Assembly: GCA_021202075.1 (NCBI GenBank)
Contig: JAJQDT010000096.1
Span: 134,297 to 198,296 of the forward strand
Length of the DNA: 64,000 nt
Origin: Lachnospiraceae bacterium
GTDB taxonomy: Bacteria > Bacillota > Clostridia > Lachnospirales > Lachnospiraceae
Direction of reading: 5' to 3'
A model generated the notes under the pieces. It worked only from the letters and a program-made list of their open reading frames with translations, was not told the origin of the DNA and searched no databases. Made by a program: the position numbers and the translations under genes. Shown one piece after another: positions 44,795 to 54,465 of the stretch; position 1 is the stretch's first letter; every line of letters starts with the position of its first letter.

Positions 44795-45712
44795 TCATGT
44801 CCTCTCGAACACCTTTGTTTCGTCATAGATAATCAGAACATCCTTATAATGGAATGTTCTTTTATGCTCTTCCCCTTTCTTTACATCTTCGTTCAGCTTC
44901 ATATCACAGGGGCGGGCATGATGACGGTCAAAGATTATTCTTGTCTCTTCTTCCTGACCCTTCGGTTTCCCCATCGGCATACCGAAGGCGGCGCCTTTTT
45001 CTCCTTCAGTCCCATCAAGGAGCAATTTCAAAGCTTCCAGAAAGGTTTCCAGAGCATCAGCCGGAACCGTGCCCTCCGGACCGCAGCAGATCAGGTCAAA
45101 GTCTTTCCGCTGCTCTTCCAGCTTCAGAAACTGATGGTACACATTCTCCACGGAAGTATTGATCAGTTTAAAATGGCCGGAAAGCTCGTCGCCTGAAAAC
45201 AGAATCCGGTTTTTTCGATCCAGGTACGCCATACTGCCAGCCGCATGGTCCGGGATATAGAACGCCTCCAGTGTCCTTCCGCCCAGATCATAGACAAAGC
45301 CCTCCTCTATAATCTGCTTTTTATAATCTCTGGGAAAATCAATTCCCTCAAAGCTGGGAAACGGGATCGTCGCCAGTTCACTCGTTTTCCGGGACATATA
45401 GGCACACTCAAAATAAGAATTGTTTGCTGTATGGTCAAAATGGTCATGCGTGTTAAAAATATTGTTTACGGGTTTATCCGTCAGCGTACCGCAATACTCG
45501 CGGAGATTCCCACACCCATAGCCGGAGTCGATCACCACCGCTTCATTCTCGCCTTCTACAAGATACGAATAATCTCCGTCGCTTAAAATCCTCCAGGTAC
45601 CATCCGCCACTTTTTCCGCCTCAAAATATGGCTCATCCATCGGCCTTAAGGTACCATCCTCATCACGGATTAAAATGTCATGCTTACAGGAAAAATCAAT
45701 CATCATAACCAT
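44795..45712 (-). CDS. Metallo-beta-lactamase-fold hydrolase, 305 aa
   Basis: HxHxDH metal motif in NTHDHFDHTANN (about residue 92), later ligand His in IPDHAAGSMAYLD and Asp in LFSGDE. Residues 1-45 form an extra beta hairpin. The family includes lactonases, thioesterases and glyoxalase II; the substrate cannot be assigned. The neighbours suggest a second hydrolytic step on a ring-opened or lactone compound. Confidence 0.88.
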   Translation of the reverse strand: MVMMIDFSCKHDILIRDEDGTLRPMDEPYFEAEKVADGTWRILSDGDYSYLVEGENEAVVIDSGYGCGNLREYCGTLTDKPVNNIFNTHDHFDHTANNSYFECAYMSRKTSELATIPFPSFEGIDFPRDYKKQIIEEGFVYDLGGRTLEAFYIPDHAAGSMAYLDRKNRILFSGDELSGHFKLINTSVENVYHQFLKLEEQRKDFDLICCGPEGTVPADALETFLEALKLLLDGTEGEKGAAFGMPMGKPKGQEEETRIIFDRHHARPCDMKLNEDVKKGEEHKRTFHYKDVLIIYDETKVFERT

Positions 45713-45828
45713 ATCATTCCTTTCTTGGTTCCTCAGATATTCAGTGTCCTCAAACAGATCCGGCTTTCACCATTTTTCAGATCTATCCCCCAATACATCC
45801 TTCGGATCGTTTGAATTTGACTGTGGTT

Positions 45829-46782
45829 TCAGACAAGGAACAGCGCGTCAGCATCATCCGCTGTCATGCTGATCTCGGCACCTTCCAGGCTCTGACGAAG
45901 CATGTCGGGGTTCTCCGCCCCGATGATCGCTACAGACGGAAGACGATTGTTCACGATAAAGCCAAGCGTCGGCGCGGACAGGGACATCCCATTCACTTCT
46001 GCCAGAGCTTTCACCCGTTCCAGGCGAACCTTATTTGCTTCATTCACATAATTTTTCTGCATCATCGGAGGAAGCGTCTCGATCCCGGCTGCCGCGCGCG
46101 GGAAAAATCCCTGTGCCTGTGAGCTGAACGCGAACACCGGAATCTGGTTCTCAAGATACCAGTGATATGCCGCATCATCCATCACTACAGCGCCAAAATC
46201 CTTAAAATATTCTTCCTTTGTCTCGGCAAGGCTCCACTGGATCTGGCTCGTCAGGAACCCTGCCTGACCGGATTCTTTCGCATATTTATTAGCTGCCTCA
46301 ATCCGTTCTTTATGCCAGTTCGAACAGCCAAGCGCACGCACCTTGCCGGGCTTTACAAGGATTGCGTTCATATTGTCAACAATCTCTTCCACCGGAATGC
46401 TCTCGTCATCCTTGTGAATCCAATACAGATCAAAATAATCCACTCCGAAGGTTTCAAGGCTCAGATTGATATCCTCTGTCATATCCCCCCTGCCAAGACG
46501 GCTGATATTCATGGATTCATTGCGCGGGTGGCAGCCTTTCGTGGTCAGCACAACCTGATTACGCTTCCCTGTCTTTTTCAGATAGTTTGCTACAAGTGCC
46601 TCACATTTTCCCTCCCCATAGGAGCGCGCGGTATCCAGGCAGTTGCCGCCCGCGTCAAGGTAAATGTCAAAAAGATTCGTAATCACATCATCGGAGAGGC
46701 GCATCATGCTCATTGCCGATCCCATCGCAAGGCGCGATACTTTTATAGTTTCCTGATATCCCTGTAAATTGATGTATTTCAT
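45829..46782 (-). CDS. Aldo/keto reductase 1, 317 aa
   Basis: AKR TIM barrel with the tetrad Asp/Tyr (CLDTARSYGEG), Lys (TTKG) and His (YWIHKDD). The C-terminal cofactor region VAIIGAENPDML fits NADPH use. The ATG at 46782 has better spacing from AAAGGAA than the one at 46788. About 40 percent alike by eye to the next gene in layout, so the two form a divergent paralogue pair. Confidence 0.92.
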   Translation of the reverse strand: MKYINLQGYQETIKVSRLAMGSAMSMMRLSDDVITNLFDIYLDAGGNCLDTARSYGEGKCEALVANYLKKTGKRNQVVLTTKGCHPRNESMNISRLGRGDMTEDINLSLETFGVDYFDLYWIHKDDESIPVEEIVDNMNAILVKPGKVRALGCSNWHKERIEAANKYAKESGQAGFLTSQIQWSLAETKEEYFKDFGAVVMDDAAYHWYLENQIPVFAFSSQAQGFFPRAAAGIETLPPMMQKNYVNEANKVRLERVKALAEVNGMSLSAPTLGFIVNNRLPSVAIIGAENPDMLRQSLEGAEISMTADDADALFLV

Positions 46783-46899
46783 ATTCATTTCCTTTCCGCA
46801 TTCATGCTTTTTCCGGCAGTGTCCTTCTGTTTAGGTGCTTCCTGGTATTTCGGTAAGCACCTTCCTTACAGAAGTGCCATTTCTTTTCCAGATAATAAA

Positions 46900-47856
46900 T
46901 CAGCCCCTGAAAATCCACCTGGCGTCATCCGGCGTCATGTCATCAGCACCGGACGAAAGGGCTTCTTTCAGGCACAACGATTCTCCCGTATCCACAATCG
47001 CGATCCCTTTCAGTGAACTGTGGATCATAAAACTATGATAAGCTTCCACCACGGAGATGCCTTTCTTTGCCGCATATTCGCCAAGCCGTCCTGCCCTGGC
47101 TCTGTTTTCACCCGTGTCATACATTTTTACAAAAAACGGTGGGATTGCATCCAGGTTTCTTTCACATACCGCTTTCGAATAAATATGTGCACCAAGATTG
47201 ATAGAAAAAACCGGCATCTCCTTTTCCCTGTACCAGCTGTATGCCTTCGGATTCATGGATGTCGCCTGAACCTCCGACAAACCCTGCTGGTCTTTTATCA
47301 CCGGGCTCCACTGCACCTGGCTCATCACAAATCCGGCCTGTCCTGTTTTGGCGGCATATTCATTTGCCGCGGCAATCCGGCTGATGCTCCAGTTGCAGGC
47401 GCCAACCGCGCGAACCTTCCCCGGCCGGATCAGAATGCGGTTGATGTTATCCACAACCGTTTCCACCGGATAGGATGGATCATCCCTGTGTATCCAGTAT
47501 AGATCGATCACCTCAACGCCAAGTGAGGTAAGGCTCTGGTTCACATCCCCCTCCATGTCCACCGCGCTCAGACGATTGATATGCATGGTTTTCATCAGAG
47601 GATGACAGCCTTTCGTCGAAATCACAAGATGATTCCGATTATTCCGGAGCCGGATCCATTCCCCCAGGAGCCGTTCGCTCTCACCGTCCAGATAGTCATG
47701 CGCGGAGTCATACAGATTTCCTCCCGTCTCCTGCACCTGGTCAAACATGGCAAACAGTTCTTCCTTCGACAGACGCTGTATTTCGTTCGCAGTACCGAAG
47801 CCTAACTGTGAGACATGAATGTCTTCATTGTATGCCCTTATTTTCAAATATTCCAT
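46900..47856 (-). CDS. Aldo/keto reductase 2, 318 aa
   Basis: Second AKR with NLYDSAHDYLDGESE (Asp/Tyr), STKGCHPL (Lys) and YWIHRDDPSYP (His). MEYLKIRAYNEDIHVSQLGFG aligns with the start of AKR 1, so the ATG at 47856 is chosen over a GTG six codons upstream. The C-terminal cofactor part is more diverged (IAIVDTGESLCL), so the two enzymes probably act on different steps or substrates. Confidence 0.9.
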   Translation of the reverse strand: MEYLKIRAYNEDIHVSQLGFGTANEIQRLSKEELFAMFDQVQETGGNLYDSAHDYLDGESERLLGEWIRLRNNRNHLVISTKGCHPLMKTMHINRLSAVDMEGDVNQSLTSLGVEVIDLYWIHRDDPSYPVETVVDNINRILIRPGKVRAVGACNWSISRIAAANEYAAKTGQAGFVMSQVQWSPVIKDQQGLSEVQATSMNPKAYSWYREKEMPVFSINLGAHIYSKAVCERNLDAIPPFFVKMYDTGENRARAGRLGEYAAKKGISVVEAYHSFMIHSSLKGIAIVDTGESLCLKEALSSGADDMTPDDARWIFRG

Positions 47857-47885
47857 ATATTTTACGTCCACCACCTTAAGTATTT

Positions 47886-48836
47886 TTAAGAGTTGATTTC
47901 TTTCACCCTGCAGCAGGAAACAAAATGGTTCGGCTCTATCTCTTCCAGCTTCTGAGGCTCATGGCAGTGTTCCGTCGCATACGGGCACCTCGCAGCAAAT
48001 CTGCAGCCGGGCTTCGGATTGATTGCCGAAGTAATCTCTCCTTTTAGCTGCACGCGCTGCATTGGATGATATACATCCGTCGACGGGATTGCAGACAGGA
48101 GTGCTTTCGTGTATGGATGCAGTGGCCGTTTAAAAAGCTCTTTCGATGGGCTGGTCTCCACAAGCTGCCCCAGATACATCACGCAAATGTCGTTTGAAAT
48201 ATGACGTACCACGGAGAGATCATGGGTGACAAACATATAGGTCAGTTTCATTTCCGCCTGCAGATCCATAAGCAGATTCAGCACCTGTGCCTGAATCGAG
48301 ACGTCCAGCGCGGATACCGGCTCATCACACATGATAAAGTCCGGGTTAAGCGCCAGAGCTTTCGCGATACCAACCCGTTGGCGGCGTCCGCCGTCCATCT
48401 CATGCGGGTAACTGAGCTGCAGACGTTTTTCTACACCAACCTTCTCCATCAGCTCCAGGCTGCGTTCCAGGACTTCCTTTTTGGTATAACGATGGCTTTC
48501 CTGCAGCGGCTCACTGATGATGTCCTGCACTGCCATTCTGGGATCCAATGAGGAATAAGGATCCTGAAAAATGATCTGCATCCGTTCACGAACCTTGCGC
48601 AGTTCTTTCCCCTTCACATGGGTAATATCCTGCCCATCCAGCTTTACCGTCCCGTCTGTCACATCATGCAGACGGATCACAGCTCTTCCGAGGGTTGACT
48701 TTCCGCAGCCAGACTCGCCTACCACGCCCATCGTTTTTCCTTTTTCGATTTTGAATGTGATGTCGTCCACCGCATGATTGACGCCCGCAGCACCATTAAA
48801 GTATTTTTTCAGATGTTCTACTTCGATCAATGCCAT
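47886..48836 (-). CDS. Oligopeptide-type ABC transporter ATPase (OppF/DppF-like), 316 aa
   Basis: Walker [10 protein letters not shown], Walker [10 protein letters not shown]-loop THD, and the C-terminal oligopeptide ABC extension with four Cys-rich residues ([10 protein letters not shown]). The signature is MDGGRRQR rather than LSGGQ, a variant also seen in other OppF-like proteins. The ATG overlaps the stop of the OppD-like gene by one base. Confidence 0.93.
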   Translation of the reverse strand: MALIEVEHLKKYFNGAAGVNHAVDDITFKIEKGKTMGVVGESGCGKSTLGRAVIRLHDVTDGTVKLDGQDITHVKGKELRKVRERMQIIFQDPYSSLDPRMAVQDIISEPLQESHRYTKKEVLERSLELMEKVGVEKRLQLSYPHEMDGGRRQRVGIAKALALNPDFIMCDEPVSALDVSIQAQVLNLLMDLQAEMKLTYMFVTHDLSVVRHISNDICVMYLGQLVETSPSKELFKRPLHPYTKALLSAIPSTDVYHPMQRVQLKGEITSAINPKPGCRFAARCPYATEHCHEPQKLEEIEPNHFVSCCRVKEINS

Positions 48837-49822
48837 TACCGGTCACCTCCCCTCGCAGCGTTCCGAATACATCTGCTGAAATGATTCGTCTCAATTTCCC
48901 TCATTTCTATCTTTGCCTTTTTGCACTCCTCCGTTGCATACGGGCAGCGCTCCGCAAATGCACATCCTGCAATCACTCTTGTCGGATCCGGCGGGAGCCC
49001 TGGTATCGGGGAAAGACGGTCTTCCTCATCATTCAACTTCGGAACAGAGCCGAACAGGCCAAGCGTATATGGGTGTGTCGGTTTCAGGAACAGATTCATC
49101 TTATCTGCGTACTCCACAATTTCCCCCGCATAAATCACTGCGACATTGTCACAGGTTTCAGCCACAACACCAAGATCATGCGTAATCAGAATCATGGCTG
49201 TGTTGAACTTCTTTTTCAGGTCATTGATCATCTCAAGCACCTGTGCCTGAATTGTCACATCCAGCGCGGTGGTCGGTTCGTCTGCCAGCAGCAGTTCCGG
49301 ATCACAGGCCAACGCCATAGCAATCACAACGCGCTGCTTCATGCCCCCGGAAAACTGATGCGGATACTCAATGTAACGCTCCCTCGGTATCCCTACCATC
49401 TCCAACATCTCTATCGTGCGCTCCATAGCTTCCTGTTTGGAACAGTTATTATGCAGCTTTACCACCTCTGAAATCTGATTTCCAATTGTCATGACCGGGT
49501 TCAGGGCTGTCATGGGATCCTGAAAAATCATCGCGATTTTCTTTCCGCGGATGGTCAACATCTCTTTCTCCGGTTTTTTCAGAAGATCTTCGCCATCCAC
49601 AAAGATCTCCCCTCCAGTTATTTTTGCCGGCGGATCCGGCAGAATCCGCATAATCGCTTTCGCAATCGTGGTCTTGCCCGCGCCAGTCTCCCCGACGAGA
49701 CCAAGCGTTTCACCCTTATTCAAATGCATGCTAACATCATTTACCGCATGGATCACTGCGCCGCCGGATGTATACTGAACGGTTAGATTTTCTATATTTA
49801 CAAAATGCTCCCTCTCACTCAT
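48836..49822 (-). CDS. Oligopeptide-type ABC transporter ATPase (OppD/DppD-like), 328 aa
   Basis: Walker A GETGAGKTT, signature FSGGMKQR, Walker B LLLADEPT and the OppD-type C-terminus (CAFAERCPYATEEC), likely an iron-sulfur site by analogy with this family. The ATG at 49822 fits AGGAG better than one six bases upstream. Pairs with the next gene as a heterodimeric ATPase. Confidence 0.93.
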   Translation of the reverse strand: MSEREHFVNIENLTVQYTSGGAVIHAVNDVSMHLNKGETLGLVGETGAGKTTIAKAIMRILPDPPAKITGGEIFVDGEDLLKKPEKEMLTIRGKKIAMIFQDPMTALNPVMTIGNQISEVVKLHNNCSKQEAMERTIEMLEMVGIPRERYIEYPHQFSGGMKQRVVIAMALACDPELLLADEPTTALDVTIQAQVLEMINDLKKKFNTAMILITHDLGVVAETCDNVAVIYAGEIVEYADKMNLFLKPTHPYTLGLFGSVPKLNDEEDRLSPIPGLPPDPTRVIAGCAFAERCPYATEECKKAKIEMREIETNHFSRCIRNAARGGDR

Positions 49823-49836
49823 GTCCATACACTCCT

Positions 49837-50715
49837 TTAGTCCTTCAGTTTAGGATCCATCGCGTCACGCAGGCCGTCACCGAACATATTGATACTTAAA
49901 ACCGTAATTGCAATGAAAAGTCCCGGAAAAATCAACATATGAGGATAAAGAAGAATATACTCCCTTCCGGCCGCCAGCATGGCACCCCACTCTGGCGTCG
50001 GCGGCTGAATGCCCAGACCAATATATGACAGCCCGGCCGCACTCATAATCGTCATACCGATGCCCATCGTTGTTCCAACAATTGTCGGGGAAATAATATT
50101 CGGCATCATGTGCTTGAACATGATTTTCATCGGGCTGCAGTTTATGGATTTCGCGGATTCCAGATACTCCATCTCGCGTTCCTTTAAGCACATCGCACGG
50201 TTGTTTCTGGTAACTCCGGGAATCGCTCCGACAGAAAGCGCAATAATCGTGTTTACAAGGCCAGGCCCCAGCGCCGTAGAAATCAGGATTGCCAGAAGCT
50301 GTCCCGGAATCGCCTCGATTACATCCACGATACGCATGCAGATCATGTCAACTTTGCCTCCCGCGTATCCGATCAGGATTCCGAAAAAGACGCCAAATAC
50401 CATTCCGACGAGGGCGGCAATAAATCCAAGTGCCAGAGAATACCTCCCGCCGTAAAGCAGGCGGCTGAAAATGTCTCTCCCAAGGCCATCACATCCAAAC
50501 AGATGTTTCAGGGAAGGGGTGGCATACATGGCCGAATAGTCCATTGCCCCTGGCTCATAAGGCGCGATCAACGGGGCAAACACCGATAAGAGAACCAGTA
50601 TGATCAGTATAATCAGTCCGGCCATTGCCACTTTGTTTTTTGCAAGTCGTTTCATCGTTGTATAAAACATACTCACACGTTTTGGCTGCGTTTCGTTGAC
50701 TGCCTCCTGTTTCAT
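49837..50715 (-). CDS. ABC transporter permease (OppC/DppC-like), 292 aa
   Basis: Five to six membrane segments, with N-terminal OppC_N part (RLAKNKVAMAGLIILIILV) and the EAA-type loop SVGAIPGVTRNNRAMCLKER. The ATG at 50715 follows AGGGAGG and overlaps the upstream permease stop by four bases (ATGA); the 44-codon extension is rejected. Confidence 0.93.
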   Translation of the reverse strand: MKQEAVNETQPKRVSMFYTTMKRLAKNKVAMAGLIILIILVLLSVFAPLIAPYEPGAMDYSAMYATPSLKHLFGCDGLGRDIFSRLLYGGRYSLALGFIAALVGMVFGVFFGILIGYAGGKVDMICMRIVDVIEAIPGQLLAILISTALGPGLVNTIIALSVGAIPGVTRNNRAMCLKEREMEYLESAKSINCSPMKIMFKHMMPNIISPTIVGTTMGIGMTIMSAAGLSYIGLGIQPPTPEWGAMLAAGREYILLYPHMLIFPGLFIAITVLSINMFGDGLRDAMDPKLKD

Positions 50716-51677
50716 GCGCTCTTCCCTCCTCCCTTTTTTGCGGAAACCGCGACATACTGTGCCTTGATTCTCGGATCCATAAATGCGTAAATTAAATCCA
50801 CCAGCAGATTCGAAAATGCGGCAAAAATTGCCAGTACAAGCACGCATCCTCTTACAATCGGATAATCACGACTGGAAATTCCACTCAGCAGATAGGTACC
50901 GACACCCGGGAAGGAAAACACCGTTTCAATCACGACCGTACCCGCAATACATCTCGCAAATGCGCTTCCCAGCATTCCGACAACCGGAAGCAATGCATTC
51001 GGAAGCATATGCTTATATACCACGTTAAACTCTTTCAGTCCTTTCGCCCTGGCCGTTGTCACAAAATCTGCCCGCATAGTCTCCAATACTGCGGAACGTG
51101 TCTGTCTCGCGTTTATGGCAATACCGCCAATGGAACCGGCAATCACCGGCATTACCCAGTGTTTCCATGTTCCGATACCATAGGCCGGCAGCCATCCGAG
51201 CGTCAGAGAAAACAGGATGACCATCAAAAGCGCCAGCCAGAAATCCGGTATAGAGACACCCGCCATTGCGCCCACCATCAGGCCGCTGTCCAATGGGCTG
51301 TTTCTGTGCAGCGCGCACAGGACTCCCAGCGGGATCCCGATCATCGCGTTAAAAAACAGGCAGATACACCCTAGCATCACCGTCCGGGGGATTCTATTTC
51401 CCAATTCCGTCATTACAGGTGTCTTAAATGTATAAGAAGTCCCGAGATCCATCTTTAAAAACACTTTGGATAAGAAACTTCCCAGCTGCTCTATGTAGGA
51501 ATCATTCAAACCATACATTTCACGCCATTCATAACGCTGTTCTTCCGTAGATGTGTTCCCCAGCGCGACAGCAGCCGGATCTCCTGGCACAAAATACATG
51601 ATTGTAAAAATGATAATCGCCACGCAGAAAATGATCGCTATGATCCACAGCAGCCTCTGTCCGATATATCTCCACAT
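50712..51677 (-). CDS. ABC transporter permease (OppB/DppB-like), 321 aa
   Basis: MWRYIGQRLLWIIAIIFCVAI start, membrane segments and an EAA loop (RADFVTTARAKGLKE) typical of the OppB subunit. The first transporter gene after the binding protein, from which it is separated by a hairpin. Confidence 0.93.
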   Translation of the reverse strand: MWRYIGQRLLWIIAIIFCVAIIIFTIMYFVPGDPAAVALGNTSTEEQRYEWREMYGLNDSYIEQLGSFLSKVFLKMDLGTSYTFKTPVMTELGNRIPRTVMLGCICLFFNAMIGIPLGVLCALHRNSPLDSGLMVGAMAGVSIPDFWLALLMVILFSLTLGWLPAYGIGTWKHWVMPVIAGSIGGIAINARQTRSAVLETMRADFVTTARAKGLKEFNVVYKHMLPNALLPVVGMLGSAFARCIAGTVVIETVFSFPGVGTYLLSGISSRDYPIVRGCVLVLAIFAAFSNLLVDLIYAFMDPRIKAQYVAVSAKKGGGKSA

Positions 51678-51702
51678 AACCTTTCCTTTCCTGAATAAAT
51701 AA

Positions 51703-51749
51703 AGTCGGCCTGGCGCACGTCACACAGAGATGCCCGCGCCAGGCCGACT
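51703..51749 (-). terminator. Intra-operon hairpin after the binding-protein gene
   Basis: Perfect 14-bp stem AGTCGGCCTGGCGC (51703-51716) with GCGCCAGGCCGACT (51736-51749), followed on the minus strand by TTTATTTATT. It would let most transcripts stop after the binding protein and fewer continue into the permease genes. Confidence 0.8.
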
Positions 51750-51842
51750 CTGCTCAATAACTGTTTCGTACCCTCTCAGGTACATCTGATCTGTCTGTAC
51801 AGTCATTTAGCCTGTAAATTTCTCATAGGCTGCAGCCGTTTC

Positions 51843-53435
51843 TTATTCCGCAGTATACGTACATCCTCCAGGAATGATCGCATTCATATCGTTTGTCGCC
51901 AGTGAAGAGATTGTCACATCATAAACAACATTGGTAAAGTCTACACAAAGTCCCATTGCATATGCATTTTCAATCAGATAATTACGGAATTCGGTCAGTG
52001 CTTCTTCTGTGTGTCCTTCCTCCGTCAGGACGGAACTGAGCATTGTAAGAAGATTCTCATCACCCGAAAGGCCATACTGTTCCGCATTCGTCATGAATAC
52101 ATTCTTCCATACAGATACGACATAGCTATTGCCCGCCATATAAGCCACCTGCAAATCCCAGGCACTCGGATCTTCGGATGCTGACGTAAATGTTGGGTAA
52201 TCCATCACCTCAATTGTGCAGTTAATACCGGCATTGAGAAGCATCTGCTGTACTATCTCACAAATAGTCGATGCGTTGGCCATCTCGGCTGCGATAATTC
52301 GGATGGTCTCGCCGTTATAACCGGCAGCGTCAAGATACTGCTGTACAAGATCATTATCCGTAACAGTCTCATAATCCTCAGTGGTATCCCATTCAGTATT
52401 ATAATCCGGATACTTATAATTTCCTACTGTATAAGCTCTGGTCGCCGCGCCTTCACCAAGTCCAGCCGTCACTCCATCCGCATCAATCGCATAAAAGATT
52501 GCCATCCGCATATTAATGTCATTCAACAGGCTCTCTTCATTGCAATTCGGACCAACCCAGCAGGTCAGGTTATCCGGATAGGAATAGACATCATACTGGT
52601 CGTCAAAGCTGCCGCCCTCCTGGAAATCTCCCAGGGATGTAGTGCTGAGGCTTTCCACAAGGTCTACCGTACCGGTCTGAAGCGCAATCACCTTCTGAGC
52701 TTCTTCTGAAATAAACTGATAAACGATTGTGTCTACATTTGCCTGATGGTTCTGAGAAATCAGGCTCTCATCCGTCTGCCAGTACTCATCGCGTTTTTCC
52801 AGTGTCATAGAGAGTCCTGCGGAATAATCCGTAATTACATATCTGCCGGTGCCGACCGCATCCTGCATAAAGCCGGACTCGCTTGCTTCATATGCCGCCT
52901 GTGAGAAAATGACGGTTCTTGCAAAATATTCGTTAAGATCGCCAACATAGTTCATTTCTCTTTCGAAGTAAAAATCAATCGTGGTCTCATCCACAGCCTC
53001 GCAATGATCCCATGCGTCACAGTTGGTCGCCTCGCCGGACGCCATTCTTGCTTCCATGCTGAACACAACATCTTCCGCGGTAATGTGATTTCCTTCAGAG
53101 TCGTAGATATAATCATAGATATATACTGTATACTTATTGGTACCATCCTCATGGTCATATCCGCCGTATTCACCTCTGGATGCGTCCGCCAGAACTGCCA
53201 CAAAATTTCCGTCGCTGTCCACATCGTAGAGCATCTCATACGCGCACCACAGAAATACGTTTGTTGCCGTCTGCGTGTTAAACGGGTCCAGGCTGGAGGG
53301 ATCCGTGCCCGCGATTGTGATTGTGCTCCTCTGGACACTTTCACTGCTTTCCTCAGCGGATACGCTCATTCCTCCCACAAAAGAGGAAAGTGCCAGTGCT
53401 GAGCTTAAGGCTACCGCTATTGCTTTCTTGTTCAT
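51843..53435 (-). CDS. Extracellular solute-binding protein, family 5, 530 aa
   Basis: Signal peptide (residues 1-28, MSVSAEE) without a lipobox Cys, then an SBP_bac_5 fold (STITIAGTDPSSLDPFNTQT, GTGRYVITDYSAGLSM). Such proteins bind oligopeptides, nickel, or oligosaccharides/glycosides. Lack of lipidation is unusual for a Gram-positive binding protein. GGAAAGGAG precedes the ATG; its promoter carries the TetR-type operator. Confidence 0.92.
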   Translation of the reverse strand: MNKKAIAVALSSALALSSFVGGMSVSAEESSESVQRSTITIAGTDPSSLDPFNTQTATNVFLWCAYEMLYDVDSDGNFVAVLADASRGEYGGYDHEDGTNKYTVYIYDYIYDSEGNHITAEDVVFSMEARMASGEATNCDAWDHCEAVDETTIDFYFEREMNYVGDLNEYFARTVIFSQAAYEASESGFMQDAVGTGRYVITDYSAGLSMTLEKRDEYWQTDESLISQNHQANVDTIVYQFISEEAQKVIALQTGTVDLVESLSTTSLGDFQEGGSFDDQYDVYSYPDNLTCWVGPNCNEESLLNDINMRMAIFYAIDADGVTAGLGEGAATRAYTVGNYKYPDYNTEWDTTEDYETVTDNDLVQQYLDAAGYNGETIRIIAAEMANASTICEIVQQMLLNAGINCTIEVMDYPTFTSASEDPSAWDLQVAYMAGNSYVVSVWKNVFMTNAEQYGLSGDENLLTMLSSVLTEEGHTEEALTEFRNYLIENAYAMGLCVDFTNVVYDVTISSLATNDMNAIIPGGCTYTAE

Positions 53436-53475
53436 AATAAATCTCCTTTCCGTTGTTCCGTTCTAAATCTGATTT

Positions 53476-53489
53476 TAGAACTTGTTCTA
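53476..53489. promoter_or_regulatory. TetR-type operator, binding-protein promoter
   Basis: TAGAACTTGTTCTA (perfect arms TAGAAC/GTTCTA), flanked by TTTTAG and TATTTTG. It starts 13 bp past the -10, covering the start of transcription. Matches the site before tetR. Confidence 0.7.
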
Positions 53490-53501
53490 TTTTGTGTTTT
53501 A

Positions 53502-53530
53502 ATTCTAACGCTCAATCTTATACTTGTCAA
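53502..53530 (-). promoter_or_regulatory. Promoter of the binding-protein/transport operon
   Basis: TTGACA (53525-53530) and TAGAAT (53502-53507) on the minus strand with a 17-bp spacer, directly upstream of the operator. Confidence 0.8.
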
Positions 53531-53578
53531 TTAGACAACTATCACAGTTTTTATTTGTTTTTTTTGTTCAAAATGACA

Positions 53579-53617
53579 ACAGAGGGCCTTCTGCAATGAA
53601 CGCAAAATACCCTCTGT
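53579..53617 (-). terminator. Weak terminator candidate after tetR
   Basis: ACAGAGGG (53579-53586) pairs with CCCTCTGT (53610-53617), with only a weak T-rich tail on the minus strand. Confidence 0.4.
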
Positions 53618-53685
53618 CTTCTCTTAAATCATTTTTGCTTTTTACCAGTCTCAGAGCGCTTTGTTTAAAAATAGCTGTAATCTAT

Positions 53686-54402
53686 TTACATTGTTTTCTG
53701 ACTGCTGGCAATCTTTACACTTTCCATATGAAAAAAAGACTCAAACTCCGGTCTTTCCGTAATCAGCTGACCGATCTCAATTGACTCCACAATCTCACTT
53801 CTCGCAAACGAAAGCAGAAAGCGGAAAATCAGGTGCTCCATGTCCTGGCACATACTTCTGCCGGATCCGGTCCTCTTCGGAAGAAGGCACCAGCTCACAA
53901 TAATGCCTTTGTAGAGCATTTCCAGGTCCGCAACTATGTCTTCGTAAATAACTTCAACTGGTTTATCCTTTGGAAGACTCTGTTTTACAAACTCCTTTGC
54001 GAGTGGAATGACCTCCGGTCGAAATGTAATATCATAGAAAATATCGTCGCAGCAATCCTTAAACAAAAGCTGAATGATCTCCTGCCCCGCTGCCTCGCAG
54101 AATTTCGCATATACCAGAAACGGCCATAGGACTTCTCCGGCATACGCTTCATTCTTTACAAATTCAGGAATCGGGTTCTCTCTGACCACCTGAAAATACA
54201 GCCCCCTCATATACTGGACAACCAGATTCTCCTTCGTTCCGAAATGATGATAAAAGGATCCTGAAGAAACGCCTGACTCTGCACAAATATTGCGGATTGT
54301 GAGCTGCTTCTCACCATAATTCTCCAGGATCATTTTTGTCGTTTCCAGAAGTTTCTGCCTGGCGATTTCTGATTTCTGTTCCTTCAAAGATTTTATTTGC
54401 AT
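53686..54402 (-). CDS. TetR-family transcriptional regulator of the catabolic cluster, 238 aa
   Basis: N-terminal HTH (residues 10-55: EIARQKLLETTKMILENYGE, ESGVSSGSFYHHFGTKE) and a C-terminal ligand domain with an unusually Cys-rich helix (FKDCCDDIFYD). The ATG at 54402 follows GGAG; longer frames begin inside the operator. It reads toward the binding-protein operon 250 bp downstream; an operator sits before both, so it should repress itself and the operon until the substrate binds. Confidence 0.9.
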   Translation of the reverse strand: MQIKSLKEQKSEIARQKLLETTKMILENYGEKQLTIRNICAESGVSSGSFYHHFGTKENLVVQYMRGLYFQVVRENPIPEFVKNEAYAGEVLWPFLVYAKFCEAAGQEIIQLLFKDCCDDIFYDITFRPEVIPLAKEFVKQSLPKDKPVEVIYEDIVADLEMLYKGIIVSWCLLPKRTGSGRSMCQDMEHLIFRFLLSFARSEIVESIEIGQLITERPEFESFFHMESVKIASSQKTM

Positions 54403-54432
54403 TTTTTCATCACTCCGTGTATAATAAGTTTG

Positions 54433-54454
54433 TTTTAGAACATGTTCTGTTTTG
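54433..54454. promoter_or_regulatory. TetR-type operator upstream of tetR
   Basis: Perfect palindrome AGAACATGTTCT (54437-54448) within TTTTAGAACATGTTCTGTTTTG. Shares AGAACWTGTTCT and TTTTG flanks with the 53476 site. Confidence 0.75.
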
Positions 54455-54465
54455 CCATTCATTTT

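Noticed and set aside
37264-45586. Several 110-240-codon plus-strand ORFs across the catabolic cluster
   Set aside because: All lie antisense to genes with clear domain motifs; none shows its own motifs or ribosome site.
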